A stretch of 64,000 nucleotides of DNA. Origin: Cololabis saira (Eukaryota > Chordata > Actinopteri > Beloniformes > Belonidae). The stretch lies in contig NC_084587.1 of the NCBI RefSeq assembly GCF_033807715.1, forward strand, positions 11,267,916-11,331,915. The letters are read 5' to 3'. Positions 63,705 through 64,000 of the stretch are shown here, piece by piece. The position numbers were made by a program, and so were the translations under genes. Positions within the stretch are counted from its first letter, which is position 1, and the number at the start of each line of letters is the position of its first letter. A model generated the notes under the pieces. That model was not told the origin of the DNA, ran no database searches, and was given only the letters and a program-made list of their open reading frames with translations.

Positions 63705-64000
63705 GGCCACGTTTACACGTAGCCGGGTATTTACAAAAACGGATATTTTCCCCCCTACGTTTTCAAAAATATCCTCGTTTACACGGACCCGCATGAAAAC
63801 GCTGTTAACGTCATGCCAGCCAATCAGAATCCTGGAAAAAACATCAACAAATGACACGTGTAACTTCCAGTTAAGGCTGATTTATGGTTCCGCGTTACAC
63901 CAACGCAGAGCCTATGGCATAGGGTACGCGGCGACGCACACCGTACGGCGCGCATCGCCGCGTACCTTACGCCGTAGGCTCTGCGTCGATTTAACGCGGG
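63705..64000. mobile_element. Harbinger-like MITE, family B, copy 2, cut by the window end
   Basis: GGCCACGTTTACACGTAGCC, ACGTTTTCAAAAATATCC and GCCAATCAGAATCCTGGAAA are the inverted counterpart of 37152-37858. A family A palindrome begins at 63874, after the equivalent AACAAATGACACG context. Confidence 0.8.
63874..64000. mobile_element. Family A palindromic MITE nested in family B, copy 2 (partial)
   Basis: AGGCTGATTTATGGTTCCGC at the left, preceded by TTA. The palindrome runs to ATTTAACGCGGG at the window end, so the last arm is incomplete here. Confidence 0.85.

Overview
This window is vertebrate nuclear DNA, almost certainly from a teleost fish. It contains one recognisable host gene, a tachykinin receptor of the NK3 type (tacr3). 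The gene is on the + strand and its first exons lie before base 1. Three exons are visible: 330-480 (TM5 and most of intracellular loop 3), 42066-42262 (TM6-TM7) and 47141-47456 (cytoplasmic tail and stop). Splice sites and phases join cleanly (151 bp, then 197 bp, then the terminal exon). The intron between TM5 and TM6 is about 41.6 kb. The next intron is about 4.9 kb. I assign the organism from the repeats, which are typical fish L2/RTE/L1 LINEs, hAT and Harbinger-like MITEs and solo LTRs, and from the receptor sequence.

Most of the rest is transposon-derived. 0-26 kb: a TTAA-flanked MITE (1310-1646), a hAT MITE (4674-5199), a foldback element (7856-8441), a minisatellite-bearing hAT fragment (9018-9408), a solo LTR (11385-11712), a decayed LINE carrying another solo LTR (13340-15030), a TTAA element filled with TTCC repeats (16224-17135), a large inverted-repeat element (18509-19788) and a nearly complete LINE (20819-25232) with an intact 974-codon ORF2 between 101-bp identical direct repeats. 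26-42 kb: a palindromic MITE, a hAT MITE (27477-27985), an L2-like LINE split by a TTAA element (29150-30999), a 5'-truncated L1-type LINE with its target duplication (32582-33663), a solo LTR, a Harbinger-like MITE (37152-37858) and a hAT relic with a transposase N-terminus (39388-40043).

In the 42-47 kb intron, transposons come right up to both splice sites. A 1.7-kb hAT MITE (42268-43989) sits on the 5' splice site, and its 8-bp target duplication copies the splice donor itself. A 711-bp hAT MITE (46398-47108) ends 32 bp before the last exon.

47-64 kb, downstream of the receptor, is a dense nest of MITEs. A short palindromic MITE ('family A', terminus close to GGCTGATTTATGG) recurs nine times in the second half of the window. 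Seven of those copies lie inside other MITE families, at the same internal position in both copies of three families, so it has apparently been spread as a passenger. One possible exon of an unidentified minus-strand gene is at 58780-59018. I found no tRNA, rRNA, CRISPR array or prokaryotic feature.
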